DNA from: Galeruca laticollis
Lineage: Eukaryota > Arthropoda > Insecta > Coleoptera > Chrysomelidae
Reading direction: 5' to 3'
Assembly: GCA_963921935.1 (NCBI GenBank)
Contig: OY998180.1
Location: 45,221,231-45,285,230 of the forward strand
Length of the DNA: 64,000 nt
The position numbers and the translations under genes are program-made. This document shows positions 29,679-41,600 of this stretch, piece by piece. The stretch's first letter is position 1; each line of letters opens with the position of its first letter. The notes beneath the pieces were generated by a model. It was not told the origin of the DNA. It did not search any database and was given only the letters and a program-made list of their open reading frames with translations.

Positions 29679-32066
29679 GTCATTCTTACTCAGTATCTAC
29701 ATAACCATATATAGCGCGCCTATGGTAAAACGGATATTGCCGTCCGCCATATGCAACAACCATCCTGATCAACCAAACTTGTGTTTATTGCTCCTTCCTT
29801 TACTTTTTATTCAATGGGGTCATTACAATGTAATAACCTCCTTAACTGCAGCTTTCTGCTGTGGATACTATTGTGAGGCATGCCATATACCTTACAATAA
29901 TAAAAACGAGCATAGATGTGGTGGAACATGTTTTGCGTGTAGGAGATCACCAGCGTGCCCAAAAGACGTGGTAAAACGTGGATGTAATGAATGCAGGAGA
30001 GATTTTTACGGTGATGAGTGTTTTAATGCACACCTGAACACGGTCTGTAGTAAAATAAAAAGATGTGATGGTTGTTTTAAGATATACGCCGATAACAAAC
30101 ACGTATGCGGGGAGGATTACTGTAAAATTTGTAAATCCAAACAGCTAGAGGGTCATCTATGTTATATGCAACCTGATAGAAAATCCCCCAAAATTAAAGA
30201 CTTTTTGTTTATTTTCTATGACTTGGAAACAACACAAGAAAACGCATTAACTGATGGAATTTTCCAGCAAGAACCCAATTTATGTGTTTATTCAAAAGTA
30301 TGTCATAGATGTATAAATGAAAGTAAATTAGTATTTTGTCAGGGTTGTGGATTCAGGGAACAGATATTAAGAGATAATGTAATAGCAAAATTCATGGAGG
30401 ATGTACTAACGCAAAGAAAAAATTTTAAAGAAGTAGTTGTTATCACCCACAAAGGTGGAGCTTTCGACCATCAATTTGTTTTGAATTACATTTTGACTAA
30501 AACTGATTTGAAACCTGATCTGATTATGCGTGGTACGAAACTGATTCTAATGACGATGGGAAACGTTAAATTTCTGGATTCGCTCAACTACTTTCCGATG
30601 CCTCTGTCTTCTCTACCGAAAGCTTTTGGATTCTCAGAGCTGAAGAAAGGATATTTTCCACATCTCTCCAACAAAATGGAAAATCAAAAGTATATTGGGC
30701 CATTACCTGCTTTGGAATTTTACGATCCGGATAATTTAAAAGAAGACGCAGGTGATAGATTAATTAAATGGTACAACGAGAGAAGTGCTGAAATTTTCGA
30801 CTTTCAAAAGGAAATTGTGGAATATTGCGTTTCGGATGTACAGATTTTAACACAGGCCTGTCTCAAATTTTGTCAGCAACTTATAGACACGTCAAACGTC
30901 TGTCCCTTCACTGAGGCAAGCGTGTAACAAGGTTTTTCGGCGAAACTTTCTGAAATCAAACACAATTGGAGTAATTCCTAAAGGCGGATATAGATTAAAA
31001 GACAGCCAATCGAAAATAGCTCTACAGTGGTTAGTATGGGAAGAAAAGCAGAGAAATATCAACACTCACCATGCCGCCAAGGGTTCAGAAGCTGTTGTAG
31101 TAGGTGTAAAGGTGGATGGCTTATTTGAAAATCAAGTGTTTGAATTTTATGGCTGTTATTATCATGGTTGCCCTACATGTTTTAAGTACGACACAGAAAA
31201 TCCGTTAGATGATGACCCGGCTGATTGTATGGAAAACCGATACGACAGAACCCAAAAAAAGAATAAAACATTTAGAGAGTGAAGGTTTTGAAGTGATACA
31301 GATGTGGGAGTGTGATTTTCGTAAAAATATAACCCCCGAAATTGAAAAATTTACAGAAAATCACCCTTGTGTGAAACAATTATCGGCCAGCCCTAGACAT
31401 TCGTTATATGGGGGCAGAACAGGAAATACTGATGAGTATTATAAAACAAAAGAAAACGAGAAAATTAAATATGTCGACGTTTGCTCTCTCTACCCTTGGG
31501 TGTGTAAATTCGGCAAATTTCCTATTGGTCACCCTAAGAGAATTTACGTAGGAGAAGAATGTATGTTAGCAGACATTTTCCAAATGTCGGGTATAATAAA
31601 ATGTAAAATATTACCGCCTACAAATTTGTATCATCCTGTACTTCCGACTAAAATGAATAAAAAATGTATGTTTGTTTTGTGTCGTAAATTCGGTGAAGAT
31701 TTTATTCAGGGTAATTGTAATCACAATGATGATATAAGAAGTTTAGAAGGTACTTGGGTGATTGAAGAAGTTGTAAAAGCTATTGAAAAAGGATACAGGA
31801 TGATGGATATTCACGAATTGTGGAGTTACGATACTATACAACTTAGTAAAGAACAAGAAGGTTTATTCTCTGCTATGATGAACAGATTTATTAAAATTAA
31901 ACAGCAGGCATCTGGATGGCCTAAACATTATGTCACAAATGAAGATAAAGACAAATACATTGAGGAGTTTCTTCAAAGAGAAGACATTTTATTGGAATTT
32001 TCCGAAATATCCGAGAATCAGGGTCTAAGATCACTGGCTAAATTAATGTTAAATTCGTTTTGGGGT

Positions 32067-33208
32067 ACCTCACGCCCTTTGCTATCATACTGATAAACTG
32101 TTATTTTATAATTATTCAGATACTGTTGAAACTGTCGAAGTTCGGGTATCCCGCACCCCTCTGGAGGGATGAAAACACCACTGGATTTCATCTGTTCCAT
32201 AGCTCTGGTTGTTTGGAGTTTACCAACATCGTTTCGAATCTTGGTGTATTCGGGATTCCTAAAAGCCATAGCGACGATGAGAGCACGATGTAGGCAAAGA
32301 TTATCTTTGTTTTTATTGAAACAATACCTTTTCGTTTGTTGCATTCCTCAATAAAATTATTATATTTTTCTCCTCTACCTTTTCCAATTGGCATCTTCAC
32401 AGTTGTAATCCCCAAACAGAAGGTTTCCGTATTCAGTCCCTTAGAATTCGATTGATATATGGAAGAAATGTTCTTCCAAACATCATCAACTGTCACTTCC
32501 GACGCAGGTCTAAACCGTATCCATCCCTCACTTCGTGCAAAATCTTTGGAACAAAAAGTAAATCCAACATAATCTTCAGAACCTACGTTTTCTGTCCCCT
32601 TCAAAACAATATCTTGGATGGCTTTTTTTATCCAACCTATAGGTTCCGTCTCGCTTGGTACAGGTTTAATTTTAAATTCCAAAGTTCGCCCCTGGACACC
32701 GAATTTACGTATTTTCTTGGTAAAATCTTTAATAATTTGAAATTTATCCATCTTCATAAAAACCCAAAAAATGGCTCGCAAAAACTTTTATCTCGACTCC
32801 AAAAATCAGACAGTAGAGATTCTACTAGGTTGTTAAAAAAAATGTAAAAACTTTTCTCGACTCCAAATTACAAATCAGACAGTAGAACACAACAGCTTAT
32901 TAAATATTCAAATTTTTTCAATAATCGCTAAAACTATTTTTCAGTATCAAAAAATCTCCAAAAACCAGACAGTAGAGACTCTACTAGGTTGTTAAAAAAT
33001 ATGAAAATTTGTAAAAACTTTTCTCGACTTCAAATTACAATTTTATCTCGACTCCAAAAATCAGTCAGTAGAGACTCTGCTAGGTTGTTAAAAAAAATGT
33101 AAAAACTTTTCTCGACTCCAAATTACAAATCAGACAGTAGAACACAACAGCTTGTTAAATATTCAAATTTTTCAATAATAAAAATCGCAAAAACTTTTTT
33201 CAGTATCA
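32067..33208 (-). repeat. Inner inverted repeat, right arm, with inverted polB 5' copy
   Basis: Reverse complement of 27834-28975. It contains the same polymerase start (minus-strand ATG near 32757) and the same 1-nt frame break in the A-run, so it was copied after the break arose. Few differences exist (for example, LCLP in the left copy and LCLH in the right). It ends inside the gene at the join with the plus-strand polB. Confidence 0.9.
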
Positions 33209-33400
33209 AAAAATCTCCAAAAACCAGACAGTAGAGACTCTACTAGGTTGTTAAAAAATTGTAAAAACTTTTCTCGACTCCAAATTACAAATCAGACAGT
33301 AGAACACAACAGCTTGTTAAATATTCAAATTTTTCAATAATCGCAAAAACTTTTTTTCAGTATCAAAAAATCTCCAAAAAACTTACCTGCCAAATTAGCA
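33209..33400. repeat. Additional unit of the polB-upstream repeat
   Basis: One more ~190-bp unit with CCAGACAGTAGAGACTCTAC and AGAACACAACAGCTTG, absent in this order on the left side. Confidence 0.7.
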
Positions 33401-33499
33401 CACGCACAATTAAAACACAAATGATCTTTTATGGACCACGCTCCGTATTTATTCCTTTACACGTGAGATCACGTGACAAAAAATGGTGATTTTGAATAA

Positions 33500-34420
33500 G
33501 GAAAAAAATACACATTTCGTTTCTATAGATAATCAATGTTTCTATTTGGTAAAAAATTTACATTCTTACTTTTTGCATTGGGAAATCCTATTAATGATTT
33601 ATCATATTGATAATTTTTTCATCTACCAGCCAACACCCTTGTTGATAAGAGCTGAGAAATTCCATATGATTTTATACAAGATTTTAAATCCATGAAGTAA
33701 GAGTTGGTTATTGAAAAATTCAGATTCTACACACTGATTTTCGGTTATATATTATTTTATGGGAAATAAGGAAATATAATACACATTTCGTTTCTATAGA
33801 TAATCAATGTTTCTATTTGGTAAAATTCAGATTCTTACTTTTTGCATTGGGAAATCCTATTAATGATTCAACATATTGATAATTTTTTCATCTACCAGCC
33901 AACGCCCTTGTTGATAAGAGATGGGAAATTCCATATGATTTTATACAAGATTTTAAATTCATGAAGTAAGAGTCAGTTATTGAAAAATTCTGATAAATAT
34001 TCAAAGAAAATTTAAAAAATACACATTTCGTTTTTAAAGATAATCAATGTTTCTATTTGGTAAAATTCAAATTCTTACTTTTTTGCAATGGAAAATCCTA
34101 TTAATGATTTAACATATTGATAATTCTTTCATCTATCAGCCAACGCCCTTGTTGATAAGAGCTGTGAAATTCCGTATGATTTTAAAATGATGTGTGAAAA
34201 CGCTTTTACCAGATTTTAAATTCATGAAGTAAGAGTCAGTTATTTTCATTAAAATGGAAAATTGAGCTAGATTTTTTTCATTCAAGTCAAATGATGTGTG
34301 AAAACGCTTTTACAAAATTTTAAAGAATTCATGAAGTAAGAGATAGTTATTGAAAAATTCAGATTCTACACACCGATTTCTCAGTTATATATTATTTTAT
34401 TTCATATTAAAATGGTGGGG
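33500..34420. repeat. ~240-270-bp tandem repeats, right inner flank
   Basis: Three to four units recognised by ATACACATTTCGTTT followed by AGATAATCAATGTTTCTATT at about 33508, 33779 and 34018, then degenerate copies. The ORF at 33483-33695 is within one unit and is not supported as a gene. Confidence 0.8.
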
Positions 34421-34536
34421 TTGAGTTAGATTTTTTTCATTCAAAATCGTTAATTATTTAGTCATTGCGGTTGAAGATTATTTCTATGGTACTTGATAAT
34501 TCAGAGAGCGTCATTTTTGTGGGGTCGTGTGCAATT

Positions 34537-34835
34537 CTATAGTTAGGAAGCACGTGCAGACCAAATCATTTATTCAGACAATAGTGAACTTGTTTCAAAT
34601 ATGATTAGATTAGAATGTCATGATTTCTGGTTTATAATTGTTAGTTGAAATCAGTTGTTATAATTTAAAACGATACAAAAATCTCACATTATATTAAATT
34701 CGCTTAGTAGGTAATATTTATGCGTTATTTCTATAGTTAGGAAGCACGTGCAGACCAAATCATTTATTCAGACAATAGTGAACTTGTTTCAAATATGATT
34801 AGATTGGAATGTCATGATTTCTGGTTTATAATTGC
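34537..34835. repeat. Duplicated ~100-bp block upstream of a split gene
   Basis: CTATAGTTAGGAAGCACGTG begins at 34537 and again at 34731 (194 bp apart) and the match continues for about 110 bases. Each copy has the E-box CACGTG. Confidence 0.85.
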
Positions 34836-34846
34836 AACTATAAAAA
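34836..34846 (+). promoter_or_regulatory. TATA box before the split gene
   Basis: AACTATAAAAAGT about 45 bases before an ATG, directly after the duplicated upstream block. Confidence 0.5.
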
Positions 34847-34882
34847 GTAGAACATTGTATAATAGGTAAACAGTTTTTACAT

Positions 34883-35033
34883 CATGGATAATACCGGTGA
34901 GTAGCTTCTTTTTTCGACTCTAAGAAATAATCATGTTTTCTCTTTTCTCAACTCTAACAAATAATTATGTTTTTTCTTTTTAGAAAAAAAAGTAATGCAA
35001 CTTTTACGTAGTGTTCTATCTGCCGAACAACGT
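34883..35033 (+). CDS. 5' exons of an unknown spliced gene
   Basis: Exon 1 is ATG GAT AAT ACC G at 34883-34895 followed by GTGAGTAG. A polypyrimidine tract ends in TTTTTAG near 34982. Exon 2 runs to about 35033 and is followed by GTAAGTA. Joined, the frame is open and gives 'MDNT' then 'KKVMQLLRSVLSAEQR'. The TATA box and duplicated block upstream fit a promoter. No further exon was found before the satellite starts at 35354, so the gene is probably truncated by the terminal repeat, or its later exons were lost. I recognise no family. Confidence 0.4.
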
Positions 35034-35353
35034 GTAAGTATTTTTATATTACTATTTTTCACATTTAATCATTTTATTGCATTTTTCATTTTGAATGAAG
35101 TGATTTTTAAGAATTTTTTTCAATCACAATTATCTTATAACCGTTTTTATTACAATTTATATTTTGAAATGTTCAAATGTAACGTTTTTTTATTACAATT
35201 TATATTTTGAAATGTTCAAATGTATCTGAAAACAATAGGGAAATTTTTAATAGCACTTTAATTTCTGCGATTTTCTATTACTATTTTTCGCATTTAATCA
35301 TTTTATTGCATTTTTTCAATTTGAATGAAGTGCTTTTAAGAATTTTTTTCAAG
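35034..35353. other. AT-rich intron-like stretch with a duplicated segment
   Basis: TTATATTTTGAAATGTTCAA occurs twice (about 35155 and 35196), as does a block around CATTTAATCATTTTATTGCA (35061 and 35291). No coding sequence. Confidence 0.55.
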
Positions 35354-37070
35354 TTTGTTCCACAAAAATCTGACCAATAATAGGAGAGATATGTGCTAGT
35401 GCCCTAATGGCATCTTTTTGCACATCCTGTATACGATAATAATCTAACAATCATAATGTCTTCTGTTCCATAAAAATCTGACCAATAATAGCAGAGATAT
35501 GCGTAAGTGCCCCAATGGCATCTTTTTTGCACATCCTGTATACGATAATAATCTAACAATCATAATGCCTTTTGTTCCATAAAAATCTGACCAATAATAG
35601 CAGAGATATGCGTTAGTGCCCTAATGGCATCTTTTTTGCACATCCTGTATACGATAATAATCTAACAATCATATTGTCTTTTGCTCCATAAAAATCTGAC
35701 CAATAATAGCAGAGATATACGTTAGTGCCCTAATGGCATCTTTTTTGCACATCCTGTATACGATAATAATCTAACAATCATAATGTCTCTTGTTCCATAA
35801 AAATCTGACCAATAATAGCAGAGATATGTGCTAGTGCCCTAATGGCATCTTTTTGCACATCCTGTATACGATAATAATCTAACAATCATAATGTCTTTTG
35901 TTCCATAAAAATCTGACCAATAATAGCAGAGATATGCGTTAGTGCCCTAATGGCATCTTTTTTGCACCTCCTGTATACGATAATAATATAACAATCATAA
36001 TGTCTTTTGTTCCATAAAAATCTGACCAATAATAGCAGAGATATGCGTTAGTGCCCTAATGACATATTTTTTGCACATCCTGTATACGATAATAATCTAA
36101 CAATCATAATGTCTTTTGTTCCATAAAAATCTGACCAATAATAGCAGAGATATACGTTAGTGCCCTAATGGCATCTTTTTTGCACATCCTGTATACGATA
36201 ATAATCTAACAATCATAATGTCTTTTGTTCCATAAAAATCTGACCAATAATAGCAGAGATATGCGTTAGTGCCCTAATGGCATCCTATTTGCACATCCTG
36301 TATACGATACTAATCTAACAATCATATTGTCTTTTGTTCCATAAAAATCTGACCAATAATAGCAGAGATATGCGTTAGTGCCCTAATGGCATCTTTTTTG
36401 CACATCCTGTATACGATAATAATCTAACAATCATAATGTCTTTTGTTCCATAAAAATCTGACGAATAATAGCAGAGATATGCGTTAGTGCCCCAATGGCA
36501 TCTTTTTTGCACATCCTGTATACGATAATAATCTAACAATCATATTGTCTTTTGTTCCATAAAAATCTGACCAATAATAGCAGAGATATGCGTTAGTGCC
36601 CTAATGGCATCTTTTTTGCACATCCTGTATACGATAATAAACTAACAATCATAATGTCTTTTGTTCCATAAAAATCTGACCAATAGTAGCAGAGATATGT
36701 GCTAGTGCCCTAATGGCATCTTTTTGCACATCCTGTATACGACAATAATCTAACAATCATAATGTCTTTTGTTCCATAAAAATCTGATCAATAATAGCAG
36801 AGACATGCGTTAGTGCCCTAATGACATATTTTTCGCACATCCTGTAAAATATAATAATCTAACAATCATAATGTCTTCTGTTCCATAAAAATCTGACCAA
36901 TAATAGCAGAGATATGCGTTAGTGCCCTAATGGCATCTTTTTTGCACATCCTGTAAAAGATAATAATCTAACAATCATAATGTCTTTTGTTCCATAAAAA
37001 TCTGACCAATAATAGCAGAGATATGCGTTAGTGCCCTAATGGCATCTTTTTTGCACATCCTGTATACGAT
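35354..37070. repeat. 109-bp satellite array, right arm (~16 monomers)
   Basis: Inverted orientation relative to the left array; same monomer and similar variants (for example, CACATATC versus CGCATATC forms). Confidence 0.95.
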
Positions 37071-37775
37071 ACGCTACCCTCCCCCGTAGACGCTACCCTT
37101 AAAAACCCCTTCGCTTCTTCTAAACCACCCTCTAGATACCTTATACACGTAACAACATACACACTTATTTACTTTTTGCATAACCCCCGTTCTTGTATAC
37201 ACCCTTACTTTTTGCGTAATCCTCGTAGACGCTACCCTTAAAACCCTCTTCGCTTCTTCTAAATCACCCCCCTAGATACCTTATACACGTAAAAACATAC
37301 ACACTCATTTACTTTTTGCATAACCCCCGTTCTTGTATACACCCTTATTTACGTAATCCCCGTAGATGCGCCCCTCCCCCGTAGACGCTACCCTTAAAAC
37401 TCTCTTCGCTTCTTCTTAATCACCCCCTAGATACCTTATACACGTAAAAACATACACACTTATTTACTTTTTGCATAACCCCTGTTCTTGTATACACCCT
37501 TACTTTTTGCGTAATCCCCGTAGACGCTACCCTTAAAAACCCCTTCGCTTCTTCTAAACCACCCTCTAGATACCTTATACACGTAACAACATACACACTT
37601 ATTTACTTTTTGCATAACCCCCGTTCTTGTATACACCCTTACTTTTTGCGTAATCCCCGTAGACGCTACCCTTAAAAACTCCTTCGCTTCTTCTAAACCA
37701 CACTCTAGATACCTTATACACGTAACAACATACACACTTATTTACTTTTTGCATAACCCCCGTAGACGCTACCGT
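37071..37775. repeat. ~140-bp minisatellite, right arm
   Basis: Inverse of 18941-19642. The minus-strand frames at 37460-37735 and 37738-37941 are read-through of the repeats. Confidence 0.9.
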
Positions 37776-37956
37776 CATTACTTGCTAACCATCTAGAGAC
37801 TTCTTCTACTTCTTGTAAACCCTCTGGAAACTTCTTCCTATCGGTACCCACCCATAGGCCATCCGCCTGTTCATCCGATAAAGTGTCACAGATACGTGTA
37901 TAGTGCCACCCCCAAAAATTGTGGCAATTGGCCCGGGCCAAACCCCCAAAAATAGG

Positions 37957-37997
37957 TCAAGGTCACGCAAAGTAGGTCAAGGTCACGAGTGACGTCA
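37957..37997. promoter_or_regulatory. Nuclear-receptor-like and CRE-like sites in right tip
   Basis: TCAAGGTCA at 37957-37965 and 37977-37985 and TGACGTCA at 37990-37997, mirror of the left tip. Confidence 0.45.
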
Positions 37998-38034
37998 CAA
38001 ATTTTCCCACGCTAAGGTATCCCATCCTACTACT

Positions 38035-38040
38035 TATTTG
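38035..38040. repeat. Right 6-bp target duplication TATTTG
   Basis: Matches 18769-18774. Confidence 0.9.
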
Positions 38041-38629
38041 AGTAAATTGAAAGTTCATTAATAAAAGGATACATAAAAAAACAGTCCGAATTAATACTCA
38101 TATAAAATTATATCATAAAATCATTTGTTTGATATAATAAAAAGAATAACAATAAAATATAGAGAAATTACCTTAATAATTTTCTAAAAGTATGAATAAC
38201 TTATATCGAGTATGGAAGAAAACTTTTTTTTTTTTTTTTTTGTTTCATGGCGTTTGGAGGTATCCATGCAGCCAAATACGTTGTGTTAGGTTATATATAC
38301 AGTATATATGGTGATGTATTTGAAGTTTATATTTGAATCCAATTTCAATTAAGTGCCAATCAGAATCGATACTGAATTTGTTATAGATTTTCGTGTTGTG
38401 GATATGTATCTTATTACTTAAGCGAGCCCTAATTCAACCTATCAAACTATCGTCGTCTGCGATTCAAGTTAATACCGCTTTTCGATCAAAGGATTGGCAC
38501 AGGGTTACAAGTTTTCTCGCCCCGGGGTCGTTCAGGGCTTTATTTGAACACATACAAAGGTAGACCACGGATGGAAGGTATAAACATTTGGGTTAGGGCA
38601 ACAAAGGTCACAAGCTCTATATAACTTAA

Positions 38630-41600
38630 CTATATCGATATGTTAGTCATCCTTAGAAATTTTACTAGACAGTCTAATATTTTGATGTTATTCAGCGCCA
38701 GTAAGTGTAACATGTTGATGGGAGGGAATATTTTTTCATGTATTATGTTATTATAAAGTTCTTTCGTGGCATTACGATATTCCGAGCATTCAAAAAATAT
38801 ATGATCCAGGTCTCCTATGACATTGCAGGCTGTGCATAAGTTTGATTCGATTACGCCTAGTTTGCTCAAGTGCTCTGGGTAAGACGCGTGTCCAAATTTC
38901 ATTCGAATTATACTGCTAATTTCCCTACGTGAATAATTGATTCCTTTATACCACTGTTGTTTTGGTATTTCCCTATGCAGTAGTGTGTATCTAGTAGGCT
39001 TTGTTTTTACATAGTGGTCCCTTCTCTCTTTCCATGCTGCTTAAAATTTTCTTTTGTATTTATTTAACCAATCTTGTAGTGCCACTTCGTTCGGTTGACA
39101 TTCATCTTTTTCAGCACTTGTTTTGGCTAACTGATCAGCTTTTTCGTTGCCGTAAATTCCATAATGTGCTTTTACCCATATTATTTGAACGCCACTCTCT
39201 TTAGTAAGTTGGTGTAGTAGGGATTGAATTTTCTTAATGTGTGGGTGAGTGATGGTATCTACTGCATTATTATTCAAACATTGGATAACAGACAGCGAAT
39301 CCGTTAGGATAGATACATTTTTCTTTTTTTGGTGGATTGTGTGTTCTAGCGCCTTCATTATGCCTGCAGCTTCTGCTGAAAATATAGAATAATCGTTGCT
39401 TAGCTTAAAGGTTTTTCCTTCTTTCGTTTCTTGCACATAGAACGCTGTGCCTGTACCTTTTGTTGTCTTTGATGCATCTGTATATATTGTTATTGTACTG
39501 TTGATGTCTTTTTTTGTAAGTCTGATAATTTTTTCTTTGTTTAATTCTGGTATTTCTGAGTACGCAGGGATTATTATTTTTGCAGAGTGTTCTATGTTCT
39601 CAAAGTAATTGCAACTTTCATACGTTAAAATTTCTTCTTTATTGGTGTTACGAAATGCGGTGCATATCGGTGGCGAGTTCTTTTTTTCCCAATATTTATT
39701 CGTCAGGTCCAATGTATTTAACTCACATATTTTGGCCATCAGTGTAGAATTTTTTGCTTTATTCTTAAGTACCATTTTTTCAGCGAGAAATGTTCTTCTC
39801 AATTCCAATGGTGGTTCGAGTGCTTCCACCCTTAGCGGTTCCACAGGTGTTGTTGACATCGCTCCTAAGCATATTCTTAACGCTTTATTCTGTATTACTT
39901 CTAGCTGTTTCAGTGATTGTTTTGATGCAGATCCGTATAGGACGGAACCATAGTCTAAAATGGACCTTATATATGCTTTATAGAATAACAGGCATATTTC
40001 AGTACTTGCGCCCCACCATGTTTTGTTGATCATTTTGAGGAAATTAATGTCTTTATTACATTTTATTTTGATTGCCTCGATATATGGTTTCCAATTTAAT
40101 TTATTGTCTAATGTTACTCCTAAGTACTTAATTTCTTTTTTATATGGTATCATGTGGTCCCCCAACTGGATGTTCTGAGTTTCTGGGATACGGTGCCTTG
40201 AAAATATGGTGACATTTGATTTAGACGTTGATAGATCGAACCCTACATCTTCAATAGCTTTTATGATGTTTGAGGTGGCCTTGTTCAAAGTATTTATACA
40301 ATTTTCATATTTTTTGTCCTTGACATATATTACAAAGTCATCAGCATATTGTATAAGTGTGTAATTCCTGCATGCTTGATGCATTTTGATGGTATATATG
40401 TTGAATAACAGTGGTGCTAAAACGGAGCCCTGTGGTAAACCTCTAGATGTATGTCTTGGTCCTAATAATGTGTCTTTTTGTCTTATAAATATTTTTGTGT
40501 CTGTCATAATATCGCACAGAATATTTCGTATTTTGGTAGGCATACCGATTTGTTTCAGCATTCCGTTCAGTATTGGAATTTCTACAGAGTCGTATGCGCC
40601 TTTTACATCCAGGAATGTAGCTGCAGTATACCCATTTTCTCCAAAATTAATTTGTATATCAGTGACAAGTTGGCTCACCGCATCCATTGTGCCATATCCT
40701 TTCCTGAATCCGTACTGATGAATTGGTAATATTTTGTGTTCTTCTAACCACCATTCTATTCTGTTTTTTAATATCCTTTCGAATGTTTTCAATAGGCATG
40801 CTAATAATGATATGACTCTGTAGGAGTCAGGGTCATTTGGATCTTTTTGATGTTTTAATATTGGAACTGCAATTAGGTTTTTCCAATCTTGTATTGTGCA
40901 TTTGCCCATTTTTAGTATGTTGTTATATATTTCCAATAAAAAAGATTTGGCATTATTTGGTAGGTTGCATAACATCGGATATCTGATATTGTCTAAGCCT
41001 GGTGCGGTGTTTTTTCTTTGTTTTATTGTGTTTTCTAGTTCTTGGATATTTATCAGATTTTCGAATATTTGTGGTATTGTTTCCTCATGTTCCTGCTCAT
41101 TTTCTAAATTATTTTGGTAGAAGGTAGATGGCGGTGCTATTCTCTCTAGTAGCTTTTCTTTCCAATCCTCACTGGAGAAATGAATGTTCTCTTTCTGTAT
41201 GAAAGTTCTTTTCATTTTCTTGGCCTGTTTCCAAATGTCTGACATTGATGTGTTTTTATTCAGATTGGTGCAGTATGCTCTCCATGAGGATCTTGCCTTT
41301 TCTTTCAAAAATTTTTTTGTTCTTGCTGCTATTTTTTGCACTGTAATGAAGTTTTCCAACGTGCTGTTAATTTTGTAGGCAATTACCGCATTTTTTCTAT
41401 CTGTTACATCTATGTTACATTCTCTGTCCCACCAAGGTGGTAGTGTTCTTGACTTTATCTTGAATGGTTTGTTTGTTGGTATGGATACTTGGGCAGCTGT
41501 GTTTATTCCTTGTATTAGATATTCATATTTTGCATTAATATCATTAAAAATAGGTGGTGTTTGTGAGAAATACAGTTCTGCTTCGTTTTTGAATATTGAC

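Larger units (their letters stand above)
29036..29816 (+). mobile_element. P-like DNA transposon, internally deleted, inside polB
   Basis: 781 bp with 25-bp terminal inverted repeats starting CATTGAATAAAAAG, flanked by an 8-bp direct duplication. Eight-base duplications, ends starting CA and a THAP exon identify the P superfamily. Joining the two polB flanks at the duplication keeps the polymerase frame, which confirms an insertion into a once continuous gene. The transposase core is missing, so it is non-autonomous. Confidence 0.88.
28286..32093 (+). pseudogene. polB: Polinton DNA polymerase B, broken and 3'-truncated
   Basis: Segments: 28286-28727; after a 1-nt frame change in an A-run, on to 29035; P-like insertion; 29825-30920; frame change to 31250; frame change to 32066. 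The N-terminal region has 'NKDNLCLPRALIVA' and later 'LLYHEGH', a Cys...His pattern that may be an OTU-like module (tentative). Next come Cys/His zinc clusters ('YCEACHIPY', 'CFACRRSPACP', 'CNECRRDFYGDECF'), exonuclease motifs 'FYDLETT' (Exo I), 'GGAFDHQF' (Exo II) and 'YCVSDVQIL' (Exo III), then 'EFYGCYYHGCPTCF', polymerase motif A 'DVCSLYPW' and motif B 'LAKLMLNSFWG'. The sequence breaks off immediately after motif B, where the inverted copy begins, so the catalytic DTD of motif C is missing. This is the viral/Polinton protein-primed family, which would replicate the element. Three frameshifts, an insertion and the truncation make it inactive. Confidence 0.85.
18775..38034. mobile_element. 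Polinton/Maverick-like element with satellite-filled terminal inverted repeats
   Basis: Termini AGTAGTAGGATGGGATACC at 18775 and its reverse complement ending at 38034, flanked by TATTTG on both sides. A 6-bp duplication, ends starting with AG, a length of 15-20 kb and a protein-primed-type DNA polymerase B are the known signature of Polintons/Mavericks. Here the inverted repeats are very long and unequal (about 5.54 kb left, 2.68 kb right) and are made mostly of tandem repeats. No integrase, packaging ATPase, adenovirus-type protease or capsid gene was recognised, and polB is broken, so this copy is non-autonomous. Confidence 0.85.
35354..38034. repeat. Right terminal inverted repeat of the Polinton-like element
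   Basis: The left arm's layout in reverse: satellite, minisatellite, tip. About half the length of the left arm because the satellite is shorter. It keeps a ~100-bp segment (about 37790-37890) that the left arm lacks. Confidence 0.88.

Noticed and set aside
37738..37941. Minus-strand ORF near the right tip of the Polinton-like element
   Set aside because: It covers the segment missing from the left arm and minisatellite; no family, and not kept in the left arm.
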